Below are positions 34,735-42,392 of a stretch of DNA of 64,000 nt, in pieces (the stretch's first letter is position 1; the number at the start of each line of letters is the position of its first letter). This DNA is from Nocardia vinacea. GTDB taxonomy: Bacteria > Actinomycetota > Actinomycetes > Mycobacteriales > Mycobacteriaceae. The position numbers were made by a program, and so were the translations under genes. The notes beneath the pieces were generated by a model. It was not told the DNA's origin. It saw nothing but the letters and a program-made list of their open reading frames with translations, and ran no database searches. The DNA is taken from contig NZ_CP109149.1 of the NCBI RefSeq assembly GCF_035920345.1, positions 5,456,001-5,520,000 of the forward strand. Direction: 5' to 3'.

Positions 34735-35991
34735 TCAGAGGACGGTGACGCGATGTAGCCGAGGTAGTGCGCGCAGCAGGACCCATCGTTGCACCGGATT
34801 GCTCCCGGTCAGGCGGCGTAGTTGTTTGGTTGCGTCGCCGACTGCTCGGAATGCATACGGCACCATCTCGGCTTGATAGGCCGACAGCGCGTGCTCGAGT
34901 GGATCGCCTTGCGCGGCAGCATGTTCCAGCTTGGTTGCCAGCAGGGCCGCATCCCGCAATGCGGTATTGCCGCCGTGGGCACCCACGGGTGGCATCGCAT
35001 GTACCGCGTCCCCCATCAGCGTCACCCGCGACATCCGCCACCCACGAGGGCGAGGGGCGGCCATGAGTTTCACCTCCATGGTGTATTCGGGCTGGGACTC
35101 GGCGATGAGTTCCTGTACGGCAGGATGGAATTCGCCGACCAGGGTGCCGGCGAATTCGTGCAGCTTCGCCCGTGTGGGCTGGCGATCGGTGAATGGACTG
35201 TCGGCGCCTGGAAAGACCAGTCCCCACATCACATAGTCGTCGTCGACAGGGGCGCCGGTCCCGGGCGCCAGTCGCTCGAAGGCTGCCGCGGGTTGCTCAC
35301 CGAAACGCATGGAGGTGAAGAACGCGCATCGTCCCGGCCTGTCACCGACGGCCAGCACTCCGCTCTTGGTCAGAGCCGGCGGCACCATGCACCGGCCGCG
35401 GATCTGCAGCGGCGTGCGGCCGTACAGCGCGCGCATGCCGGAGTCGATCGGTTCGTGGTCGGGGAGTGTGGCCGCGCGTAGTACCGAGCCGATGCCGTCG
35501 GCGCCGACGACCACGTCCGTGCGGGTCGAACTGCCGTCGGCCAGCTGTAACACGGCACCGTCGCAGTCCTCCTCGACACCGACCGCTCCCTTGCCGAAAT
35601 GCACCCGGTCCTCGAGGCCCCGCAGCAGGATCGTGCGCAGCGTCTGGCGATCCATCTGGCCCGCGCCGTCGGGGACGTTTTCGTCGAAGTGCAGGGTGAT
35701 GGCGTCGCGCAGATCCTTGTTGGTGATCCGGAAGTATCCGCCCGGGGCGCCCGCGACCGCCGATATCAGTTCGAACAATGTGGCGGGAACGCACTGCCGC
35801 AATGCCGCTCTGCCGTGTTTGTCGACCGTAATGCGGTATCCCTGGCGGCGCACGAACGGTCCGGAGTCCTGCTCGTACACCTGCACCTCGATCCCGGCCT
35901 TGTGCAGCGACTGCGCCAGGCACAGTCCGGCGAGACCGGCACCGGCGATAGCGATCGAAGAACGATTGGTAGCCATAAAATTTCTGCCCAT
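34735..35991 (-). CDS. FAD-dependent aromatic-type monooxygenase
   Basis: 418 aa of the PHBH/TetX class. GxGxxG motif IAGAGLAGLCLAQSLHKAG, the DG motif DVVVGADGIGSVLR and the GD motif VTLMGDAVHAMPPVGAHGG are in order. The NAD(P)H-dependent enzyme hydroxylates an aromatic or polyketide-like substrate; which one is not readable. It directly follows a MarR gene on the same strand (stop 5 bases before ATG 35991), so the regulator and enzyme form an operon controlled from the operator at 36486-36523. ATG 35976 is an alternative start. Confidence 0.85.
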   Translation of the reverse strand: MGRNFMATNRSSIAIAGAGLAGLCLAQSLHKAGIEVQVYEQDSGPFVRRQGYRITVDKHGRAALRQCVPATLFELISAVAGAPGGYFRITNKDLRDAITLHFDENVPDGAGQMDRQTLRTILLRGLEDRVHFGKGAVGVEEDCDGAVLQLADGSSTRTDVVVGADGIGSVLRAATLPDHEPIDSGMRALYGRTPLQIRGRCMVPPALTKSGVLAVGDRPGRCAFFTSMRFGEQPAAAFERLAPGTGAPVDDDYVMWGLVFPGADSPFTDRQPTRAKLHEFAGTLVGEFHPAVQELIAESQPEYTMEVKLMAAPRPRGWRMSRVTLMGDAVHAMPPVGAHGGNTALRDAALLATKLEHAAAQGDPLEHALSAYQAEMVPYAFRAVGDATKQLRRLTGSNPVQRWVLLRALPRLHRVTVL

Positions 35992-35996
35992 CGAGG

Positions 35997-36482
35997 TCAG
36001 GTCCGGCTCCAGCCGAACCGATTCGGATAACGCGAGCCCGCCCGCTGCTGGTGCCGAACCCCGAGCGAGGACCAGGACTCGATCAACCGGTCGAGCAGCC
36101 GGGTGAGGGTGACGACGTCCTCGGCGGACCAGTCGGCGATCACCGCACCGAATACCTCGTCTCCCACTTCCAGGAATTGCTGGAGCTCAGCCCGGCCGGC
36201 GTCGGTGGCCTCGACCAGCACCGCACGCCCGTCGGCCGGGTCCGGCGAGGTCTGCGCCAGACCTGAATCAACCAGGGCGCGAACGTGTCTGGTGACCGAC
36301 GATGGCAGCGCATCCAGCCGCTCGGCGATCTCACCGGCCCGCACCGGCCCGGACTCCACCGCGCACTGGAGCACCCCGACCCGCACCGGGTCGAACACCC
36401 GCGAGGTACCTTGCCGGATCGCCTCGGCGAAGCGAGAGGCCATCCGCGTCAACTCCGACACCTGCCGCTTATTTGCTTTCAT
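35997..36482 (-). CDS. MarR-family transcriptional regulator
   Basis: 161 aa. Winged helix visible as GEIAERLDALPSSVTRHVRA, then LVDSGLAQTSPDPADGRAVLVE. It lies upstream of the flavin monooxygenase in one operon and has an inverted repeat right before its start, so it likely represses the operon until an aromatic ligand binds. ATG 36482 is the first start. Confidence 0.87.
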   Translation of the reverse strand: MKANKRQVSELTRMASRFAEAIRQGTSRVFDPVRVGVLQCAVESGPVRAGEIAERLDALPSSVTRHVRALVDSGLAQTSPDPADGRAVLVEATDAGRAELQQFLEVGDEVFGAVIADWSAEDVVTLTRLLDRLIESWSSLGVRHQQRAGSRYPNRFGWSRT

Positions 36483-36485
36483 GAA

Positions 36486-36523
36486 TCAACTATATCATTT
36501 GTTTCACTGAAGCAAATAGTTGA
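36486..36523. promoter_or_regulatory. Nested inverted repeat, candidate MarR operator
   Basis: Core 36498-36516 reads TTTG-T-TTCA-C-TGAA-G-CAAA, symmetric except for three positions. Outer arms TCAACTA (36486-36492) and TAGTTGA (36517-36523) add to it. It is AT-rich against its surroundings and begins four bases upstream of the MarR start. Confidence 0.65.
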
Positions 36524-36693
36524 AGGCTGGACTGGCCCGGGCAATCCAGCGACCACGGTGACCGAGTCCGTGTGACACCCCGACGCTGCCCAGCAGAATC
36601 GACCAGAGTTGTCGGATCCGGGCCGCGTTGTTCGTAGCTACGGTGAACGGCCGCCCATGAGGGCGCTGTCACGACCACAGGAGATGCTGACCG

Positions 36694-37518
36694 ATGCCGC
36701 ACCGACAGGCCAAGATCCACCGCATGTTCGAGCTCGTCGAGCCGATCGCCACCGTCACCTTCTCCAAGGTGGCGACCGAGGCGTTCCTGGCCCTCGGCAT
36801 GCGCAACTACTGGGACGGATACTTCGCAGGCCGGGCCGCACCGCTGGGGCCGGCACCGGCCGCGGTGGTGCACGCGGTGTTCTACAACTTCGCCGACGGC
36901 GAGGTGGCACGCCACATCCCATGGGTCTGGGGCAAGATCACCCCGCAGGAGGCGATCGCCGTGCGCGAGCGAGGCAGCGCCGCCGCGCTGCGGCAGAAGA
37001 TCGGGAAGCTCGCCGCGTCTCCCGGTCTGGTGCGGGTCGCCGACCTCGCCGCCCGAGCGGCGGTCAGCGCGCCGACCGAGGGCCGAGCGCTGTACGCCGG
37101 GCTCCGGGCGCTCGACGTGCCCGAGGAGCCGGTGACCAGACTCTGGCACGCGGCGACGCTGCTGCGGGAGTACCGCGGAGACGGCCACAACGCCGCCCTC
37201 GTCGCCCACGGCATCGGCGGCACCGAGGCCCACGTCCTCATGGCTCTCGCCCTCGGGATGAGGGCGGAGAAGTTCGACCGGATCCACCACCTGCCCAAGG
37301 AACAGCTTGCCGCTGTCGTCGACGGGCTGCGCGGCCGCGGCCTCGTGGATGCCGCCGGCGGGTTCACCGACGCCGGCCGGGAGACCAAGCAGCGGATCGA
37401 GGCCCTCACCGACGAGTTGGCGGCGCCGGCGTACGACGTGCTCAGCGCGGACGAGCTCGACGAGCTGGTCGCGAGGCTCGAGCCGATCGCCGCCGCGGTA
37501 CAGGCCGTCGACGACTGA
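36694..37518 (+). CDS. SalK/SCO6745-family helical protein
   Basis: 274 aa. The family pattern is seen in RMFELVEPIATVTFSKVATE, MRNYWDGYFAGRAAPLG and AVFYNFADGEVARHIPWVW near the start; the C-terminal half holds a MarR-like winged helix (LAAVVDGLRGRGLVDAAGGF). SCO6745-type proteins are found next to lantibiotic and stress genes, but their activity is unproven. Its wording is richer in GCC/GAG codons than neighbours, which hints at transfer. AGGAG lies ten bases before ATG 36694. A 22-bp hairpin terminator follows. Confidence 0.75.
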   Translation: MPHRQAKIHRMFELVEPIATVTFSKVATEAFLALGMRNYWDGYFAGRAAPLGPAPAAVVHAVFYNFADGEVARHIPWVWGKITPQEAIAVRERGSAAALRQKIGKLAASPGLVRVADLAARAAVSAPTEGRALYAGLRALDVPEEPVTRLWHAATLLREYRGDGHNAALVAHGIGGTEAHVLMALALGMRAEKFDRIHHLPKEQLAAVVDGLRGRGLVDAAGGFTDAGRETKQRIEALTDELAAPAYDVLSADELDELVARLEPIAAAVQAVDD

Positions 37519-37630
37519 GTGGGCGCATCGAGCGACGGCCACGACCTCAGCTCGGCCAAGGGCGCCGATCGGGCATCGGTGCTGTGCGCGTACGCGCGGA
37601 TCGCCTCAGGGGAATCCGTTCGGTAGCCGC

Positions 37631-37679
37631 AAAGTGCTGGGCTCCGCCCGGGTTGTCCCCGGGCGGAGCCCAGCACTTT
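37631..37679. terminator. Very strong hairpin terminator
   Basis: A 22-bp perfect stem (AAAGTGCTGGGCTCCGCCCG plus GG, 37631-37652, and its complement 37658-37679) closes a five-base loop TTGTC. It lies between the convergent SalK-like gene and the hypothetical gene ending at 37717 and can end both transcripts; the A/T-rich outer ends give T-runs on both strands. Confidence 0.9.
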
Positions 37680-37716
37680 GCCCGTCTTCTTCGGCGGGTT
37701 CGTCAACGCATGCGTG

Positions 37717-38109
37717 CTACCCGGATGAGGCATCCGGCGGTTCGGCGGCCCATTCGGTCACTGCGGTGGCGAACCGAGTCATCAGTTCGACCGGCAGCAG
37801 CTTCGCCGGACCGGCTGGCATGTATGCCGATGCACCCGGAACCCGTTGCGGCAAAGGGTTACCCGCCGTACAAATCGATGTCGTGGATTCGTTGTTTCGA
37901 CGGATGAGCCACCGGTCGAGTCGATCCAGAGGTCCGCTGCACACAATCGAGCCCGATCCGTCGACAAGGTTCCAGCCATACGGCGGATTCGGCTCGCGCT
38001 CGACGTGATAGTTCGCACCGGCGCCATTCTCGATGGCGCGCAACCACTCTCGTATCGATGGCAATTCACCGGCGTGCCGCTGGTCGTCTGGTGGCATTTC
38101 GGGGGTCAC
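37717..38109 (-). CDS. Hypothetical protein
   Basis: 130 aa, soluble, no recognised family. It contains LPSIREWLRAIENGAGANYH, GWNLVDGSGSIVCSGPLDRL and a C-terminal ELMTRFATAVTEWAAE. GTG 38109 overlaps the stop of the gene upstream (GTGA), so the two are translated together; they form the end of a three-gene operon divergent from the Scr1-type regulator. Confidence 0.55.
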   Translation of the reverse strand: MTPEMPPDDQRHAGELPSIREWLRAIENGAGANYHVEREPNPPYGWNLVDGSGSIVCSGPLDRLDRWLIRRNNESTTSICTAGNPLPQRVPGASAYMPAGPAKLLPVELMTRFATAVTEWAAEPPDASSG

Positions 38110-38438
38110 TGCGGGTACCCGGCCGTGACCGAGGCCCGATACCGAGGAACCAACACCATCCACAGGTCGTGGCGTACGGCATCCCATAGCCGCGCCTGCT
38201 TCGGCCACTGGTCCCGCGCCTGAACCAGATCCGGAAACGTGCCCGGTCCGAACGTGACAGTCGGCAGAATCTCAGATGTGTTGTGTACGTGCATGATTTC
38301 GACCTGTCGTAAGTGATTCAGTCGCCAGGTGGCCCGTAAGCCGTCGATCTCGGTCCGATGTATCTCGCCCATCTCGCCCTCCCAGGTCGGGCCGATCGAG
38401 CTTGGCCCCTGGATTACCGGAGTTGCCGCTATCGTCAT
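38106..38438 (-). CDS. Hypothetical protein
   Basis: 110 aa, soluble, with Trp-rich stretches (IDGLRATWRLNHLRQVEIM, ARDQWPKQARLWDAVRHDLW). No family is recognised. It is coupled to the gene at 37717-38109 and starts ten bases after the small HTH gene, so it belongs to the same operon. Confidence 0.5.
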   Translation of the reverse strand: MTIAATPVIQGPSSIGPTWEGEMGEIHRTEIDGLRATWRLNHLRQVEIMHVHNTSEILPTVTFGPGTFPDLVQARDQWPKQARLWDAVRHDLWMVLVPRYRASVTAGYPQ

Positions 38439-38448
38439 TCGATCCGTG

Positions 38449-38706
38449 TCACGCCTTCGCCGAGCTGCAATCAGATGCCTTTGCCGCCAACATATTTCGG
38501 CCTAGCCCGGTGATCTCGTACCGACCGCGCCGGGCTCCGGCAACGATCAGGTTTCGGCTGGCGAGGTTCGCCACGGTTTGGCGGGTGGTCCACGCGGTGA
38601 GACTCGCGGAAATCTTGATTTGCTGTTCGGTGAGCATCCCGCCGCAGCTCAGCGCCCGCAGGACGCACGCTTGCGGTACAGAGAGGCTTCCTTCTTGCTC
38701 GGCCAT
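38449..38706 (-). CDS. Small winged-helix-like regulator
   Basis: 85 aa. QACVLRALSCGGMLTEQQIK, LTAWTTRQTVANLASRNLIV and ARRGRYEITGLGRNML give a MarR/ArsR-like helix-turn-helix with a short wing. ATG 38706 is chosen because upstream residues do not look protein-like, but no ribosome site is visible. It heads a three-gene minus-strand operon facing the Scr1 regulator; the palindrome at 38806-38830 lies between them. Confidence 0.5.
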   Translation of the reverse strand: MAEQEGSLSVPQACVLRALSCGGMLTEQQIKISASLTAWTTRQTVANLASRNLIVAGARRGRYEITGLGRNMLAAKASDCSSAKA

Positions 38707-38805
38707 GGGGATATGGTGGCGCAGGTCGGGCTGGGTACGGAGTCTCTGAACGGGAGTCTCTGCAAGGGGCGAGAACACCCAGCATCATTCTTGGAAGTCA
38801 CCTAC

Positions 38806-38830
38806 GCTGATTCTCAGCCTGAGAATCAGC
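38806..38830. promoter_or_regulatory. 25-bp perfect palindrome, candidate Scr1-type operator
   Basis: GCTGATTCTCAG (38806-38817) and CTGAGAATCAGC (38819-38830) are exact complements around one central C. It lies 34 bases before the Scr1-type regulator start and 100 bases before the divergent small HTH gene, so one site can control both operons. Confidence 0.75.
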
Positions 38831-38864
38831 GGGTGCGCCGGTTGAGAAAGCAGGGGGCACGACT

Positions 38865-39740
38865 ATGCCGAGACAGGCAGACCTCAGCGGCACAACACTT
38901 CAGCGACGCCAACTGGGGCGAGCACTACGGGACGCACGGCAGGCGCAGGGCTTGACGCTCGATCAGGTGGCGGCTGCAACGAAGATCAGCAGAGCTACGC
39001 TGAGCCGGATCGAGCTTGGGCAGTACGAGAAAATTAGGGACATGGAGGTCGATTACCTGTCCCGGTACTATTGCCTGCCGGACGCCCGGACCGAGTATCT
39101 GAAATCTCTTGCTAGCCAAGCCAATGTCAAAGTCTGGTACCAGGACTACCGCCATCTGATCGTGCCAGGTTTCGGCACGTACCTCGAGCTGGAATCATTC
39201 GCGTCGGACTTCTGGTTCTATCAGCCGATCGCCATACCCGGTTTGCTACAAACGGCGGACTACGCCCGCACCTTGGAGCAGCTCGGCCGACCGGACCACT
39301 CTCTAGACGAGAACAACACGCGAGTAGATCTCCGAATTCAGCGAACGAAGATACTCACCCGCCCGCACAACCCAGTCCGCGCGGAATTCCTGTTGCAGGA
39401 GAACACTCTCTATACCCTCGTCGGATCCGGCCCGATCATGGCAACTCAGCTGCGGCATATCGCCGACCTCAGCACCCGTGACAACGTGACGGTGCGTGTC
39501 CTTCCGTTCACCGCTGGCCTCCCGACTGGGAGCATGATGCCGCCACATATCATTCTCGACTTTCCGGACAACGAGCCATCGGTGGTTTACACCGAAGCTG
39601 CCATTGGCTCAATGACTTTCGATGGCACCGAAGACGTGAAGCGTTTTCGCACACTCCACGAAACCCTCCGAGGGGCCGCGCTGGACGAGCAGTTATCCAG
39701 GGACCGAATCAGGAAGATAGCAGGGAGACATAAACAGTGA
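38865..39740 (+). CDS. Scr1-type XRE-family regulator (HTH plus DUF5753)
   Basis: 291 aa. The HTH is at residues 18-60 (LRDARQAQGLTLDQVAAATK, then ISRATLSRIELGQYEK). The DUF5753 domain follows (WFYQPIAIPGLLQTADYART, then QLRHIADLS and VRVLPFTAG). Such regulators pair with DUF397 proteins; in Streptomyces the Scr1/Scr2 pair has been described as toxin-antitoxin-like. A GGGGG site precedes ATG 38865. GTGA overlap couples it to the first DUF397 gene. Confidence 0.92.
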   Translation: MPRQADLSGTTLQRRQLGRALRDARQAQGLTLDQVAAATKISRATLSRIELGQYEKIRDMEVDYLSRYYCLPDARTEYLKSLASQANVKVWYQDYRHLIVPGFGTYLELESFASDFWFYQPIAIPGLLQTADYARTLEQLGRPDHSLDENNTRVDLRIQRTKILTRPHNPVRAEFLLQENTLYTLVGSGPIMATQLRHIADLSTRDNVTVRVLPFTAGLPTGSMMPPHIILDFPDNEPSVVYTEAAIGSMTFDGTEDVKRFRTLHETLRGAALDEQLSRDRIRKIAGRHKQ

Positions 39741-39943
39741 CCGTCGACCCGTCACGCACGCAGTGGTTCAAATCGTCGTACAGCGGCAGCCAGAACGAAT
39801 GCGTCGAAATAGCCTGGCTCGCAGAGGGACTCGTCGGAGTCCGCGATTCGAAGAATCCCGATGGCCCCGCACTGACCTTCACGCCCGGCGCATGGAACGC
39901 CTTCACCGCCGTCGTGAAACTAGCAAGGAGGTCTGACCAGTGA
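39737..39943 (+). CDS. DUF397 protein (first)
   Basis: 68 aa, a complete DUF397 domain: WFKSSYSGSQNECVEIAW, VGVRDSKNPDGPALTFTPGA and WNAFTAVVK. GTG 39737 overlaps the regulator stop. DUF397 proteins are the small partners of Scr1-type regulators; a direct complex is likely. Coupled by GTGA to a second copy. Confidence 0.92.
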   Translation: MTVDPSRTQWFKSSYSGSQNECVEIAWLAEGLVGVRDSKNPDGPALTFTPGAWNAFTAVVKLARRSDQ

Positions 39944-40152
39944 CCATCGACACCACCGGCGCGCAGTGGTTCAAATCGAGCTTGAGTAGTGGCAAGGAAG
40001 CGTGCGTGGAAGTCGCCTGGCTTGCAGCCGGGCATATCGGTGTCCGAGACTCCAAGAACCCGACTGGTCCGGCTCTCACCTTCACGCCCGGTGAATGGGA
40101 CGCCTTCATGGCGGGCGTACAAGATGGGGAATTCAACCGGCCCGACGCCTAG
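39940..40152 (+). CDS. DUF397 protein (second)
   Basis: 70 aa: WFKSSLSSGKEACVEVAW, IGVRDSKNPTGPALTFTPGE and WDAFMAGVQ. About 60% like its neighbour, with a different C-terminal tail, showing a local duplication. GTG 39940 overlaps the previous stop. It ends the operon; a palindromic terminator follows. Confidence 0.92.
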   Translation: MTIDTTGAQWFKSSLSSGKEACVEVAWLAAGHIGVRDSKNPTGPALTFTPGEWDAFMAGVQDGEFNRPDA

Positions 40153-40168
40153 CCTCGATCGACAGCGA

Positions 40169-40194
40169 GCGGCCCTGTTCCGGAACAGGGCCGC
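40169..40194 (+). terminator. Hairpin terminator after the DUF397 operon
   Basis: GCGGCCCTGTTC and GAACAGGGCCGC form a 26-base near-continuous palindrome 17 bases past the second DUF397 stop. The 235 bases from here to gpgS hold no gene I can support. Confidence 0.8.
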
Positions 40195-40429
40195 ATACCG
40201 TATCTCTCGGTGCACAGCGCAGGGACTTATTCCATGGTGCCCAACTCCTCGAGATCGACTCGGTCCAGGTTTGCGGTAGGTAGCCGATTACCGGACGCGA
40301 AGCCCGTCCCCTGCCCTTTTCGCCTGCGAGAGCAGTCCTGAATCGACACGATCGCCGCAACCTCTCAAATCGAGAGTGCCGCGACGACCGCGTGAACCCA
40401 AGATGCACCCAGGGTTCGTCGTGGTTATC

Positions 40430-41371
40430 TCAGGCGGCGGCCCAAGCCGGGCGCAGCGTATTCATCGGCGGGCGATCGGCGAGGGAGACCTCCGTGCTGT
40501 GCGCGGTGAAGGCATCGCCGATCAGCGGGAACTGGGTCAGCGCCGCACCGGAGTCCTGGACGCCGCTGCGGCCGAGCACGGTGCCGAGGATCTGGCGGCT
40601 CATTACGCCGAGGTCGGCGAGGGGGCGGTTGCGGTGGGTGCGCACACCGAGATTCACCTGGCCGATCGCGGAAAGGCCGAGGCGGTCGTAGGTGTCCAGC
40701 AGCAGACCGATCTCCACGCCGTAGCCGGGGGCGAACGGCACCGAGGTCAGTAGTTCGCGGGTGCCCGCGTATTCGCCGCCGAGCGGCTGCAGCACCTGCG
40801 ACAGTTCCGGACGCAATGCGGCGAGCAGCGGACGGGCCACGAGTTCGGTGACGCGACCACCGCCGTGTGCGTCCACGGCACCGGCCTGCCGCAGCGGCCT
40901 GCGGTAGTAGGCCTTCACCAGATGCATATCGTCGACCAGCAGCAGCGGACCGAGCAGCTTCGGCACGAAGGCCGGATCCGGGTCGATGAGATCGGAGTCG
41001 ACGAAGGCGATGACATCGCCGCTGGTCACCGCCAGCGAGCGCCACAGCACCTCGCCCTTACCGGGCAGCGGATCGAGTTCGGGGACGGCCTGTTCCCGAC
41101 TTATCACCTCGGCGCCCGCGGCGAGCGCGCGTTCGGCGGTGGCATCGGTCGATCCGGAATCGAGCACGACCAACTCGTCGACCAGGGTGCCCAGCAGCGG
41201 TCGAATGCTGGCCACCACATCGGCGACGGTGTTCTCTTCATTCAGTGCGGGCAGCACCACGGAAACAGTGCGCCCGCGCTTGGCGGCGATCAGCTCGTCG
41301 ATCGTCCAGTCCGAGGTGTCCCAGGTATTCGTCGTCGCCCAGAGCGGGCTGTCGTGGTGGTGGAAATTCAT
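40430..41371 (-). CDS. gpgS: Glucosyl-3-phosphoglycerate synthase
   Basis: 313 aa GT-A fold transferase (GT81). It joins glucose from UDP-glucose to 3-phosphoglycerate, the first step of methylglucose lipopolysaccharide made by mycobacteria and Nocardia. Seen: VSVVLPALNEENTVADVVAS, the metal motif in VIAFVDSDLIDPDP, GGRVTELVARPLLA and APGYGVEIGLLLDTY. ATG 41371 overlaps the folP2 stop (ATGA); the order folP2-gpgS is as in Rv1207-Rv1208. Confidence 0.94.
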   Translation of the reverse strand: MNFHHHDSPLWATTNTWDTSDWTIDELIAAKRGRTVSVVLPALNEENTVADVVASIRPLLGTLVDELVVLDSGSTDATAERALAAGAEVISREQAVPELDPLPGKGEVLWRSLAVTSGDVIAFVDSDLIDPDPAFVPKLLGPLLLVDDMHLVKAYYRRPLRQAGAVDAHGGGRVTELVARPLLAALRPELSQVLQPLGGEYAGTRELLTSVPFAPGYGVEIGLLLDTYDRLGLSAIGQVNLGVRTHRNRPLADLGVMSRQILGTVLGRSGVQDSGAALTQFPLIGDAFTAHSTEVSLADRPPMNTLRPAWAAA

Positions 41372-42249
41372 ACCAGACCTCGCAGGGTTCGTGCGGGGGG
41401 CCGGATGCCCTGTATCGCGGCGATCATGTCCACGACGCGCCGGGTTTCGGCAACCTCGTGTACTCGGAAGACTCGGGCGCCGGCGGCCGCCGACCATGCT
41501 GTTGCTGCCAATGTGCCCTCCAACCGTTCGGATAGACCGACACCTAAAGTCTCCCCGATAAAATCCTTGTTGCTGAGCGCCATCAAGACTGGCCATCCGG
41601 TATTTACAAGAACGTCTATTCCCCGCAACAACTCGAGCCCGTGGTAAGTGTTCTTGCCGAAATCATGGGTCGGATCGATCAGAATCGAATCCTTGCGAAC
41701 CCCGGCCGCGAGCGCGTCTTCGGCGGCTCGCTGCACGGTTTGCGTTACTTCGGCCACCACATCGGCATAGCGCACCCGATGCGGACGGGTGCGCGGGACG
41801 GCCCCGCCGGTATGGCTGCATACGATGCCGACCCCGCGATCGGCGGCCACGTGCACCAGATCCGGATCGGCGCCCGCCCAGGTGTCATTGATCAGGTCCG
41901 CGCCTGCGGTGACTGCGGCCTCGGCCACCTCGGCGCGCCAGGTATCGATGCTGATCAGTAGCTCCGGATACTTCTCCCGGATAGCCGCGACGAACGGGAC
42001 CACCCGGCGAGCCTCTTCCGCCGCATCGACAACGGTGCCCGGACCGGCCTTCACCCCGCCGATATCGACCAGATCGGTGCCCTCGTCGACCGCGCGCGCG
42101 ACCGCTTCCATGGCAGCCGCATCGGTGAAGGTGGCGCCCTTGTCGTAGAAGGAGTCGGGGGTGCGATTGACGATGGCCATGACCAACGCCCGATCCGTCG
42201 CCACCGGCTTGCCGCACAAGGTCGGAAGCGGCGCTGCGGGGCTGAACAT
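41368..42249 (-). CDS. folP2: Dihydropteroate synthase-like protein FolP2
   Basis: 293 aa TIM barrel. Motifs: MAIVNRTPDSFYDKG, DLVDIGGVKAGPGT, SIDTWRAEVAEAAV, LINDTWAG and DPTHDFGKNTYHGLELL. In mycobacteria the FolP2 paralog is reported to lack dihydropteroate synthase activity; the changed first pterin loop (GGVKAGPG rather than GGESTRPG) fits that. Linked to gpgS and fadD6, a role in MGLP synthesis rather than folate is plausible but inferred. Confidence 0.9.
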   Translation of the reverse strand: MFSPAAPLPTLCGKPVATDRALVMAIVNRTPDSFYDKGATFTDAAAMEAVARAVDEGTDLVDIGGVKAGPGTVVDAAEEARRVVPFVAAIREKYPELLISIDTWRAEVAEAAVTAGADLINDTWAGADPDLVHVAADRGVGIVCSHTGGAVPRTRPHRVRYADVVAEVTQTVQRAAEDALAAGVRKDSILIDPTHDFGKNTYHGLELLRGIDVLVNTGWPVLMALSNKDFIGETLGVGLSERLEGTLAATAWSAAAGARVFRVHEVAETRRVVDMIAAIQGIRPPARTLRGLV

Positions 42250-42392
42250 GCACCCGACTGTACCTAGTCCTGTAACACGCCCACAGGCAACGGGTTGTGG
42301 ACGGTGCATTCTTGGGACGCGCAACAACGGGATCGGCGAGCACCTGGGTCGACTCGTCGCATGCGCCCAATGCGCTGCCGGACGATCGACGC

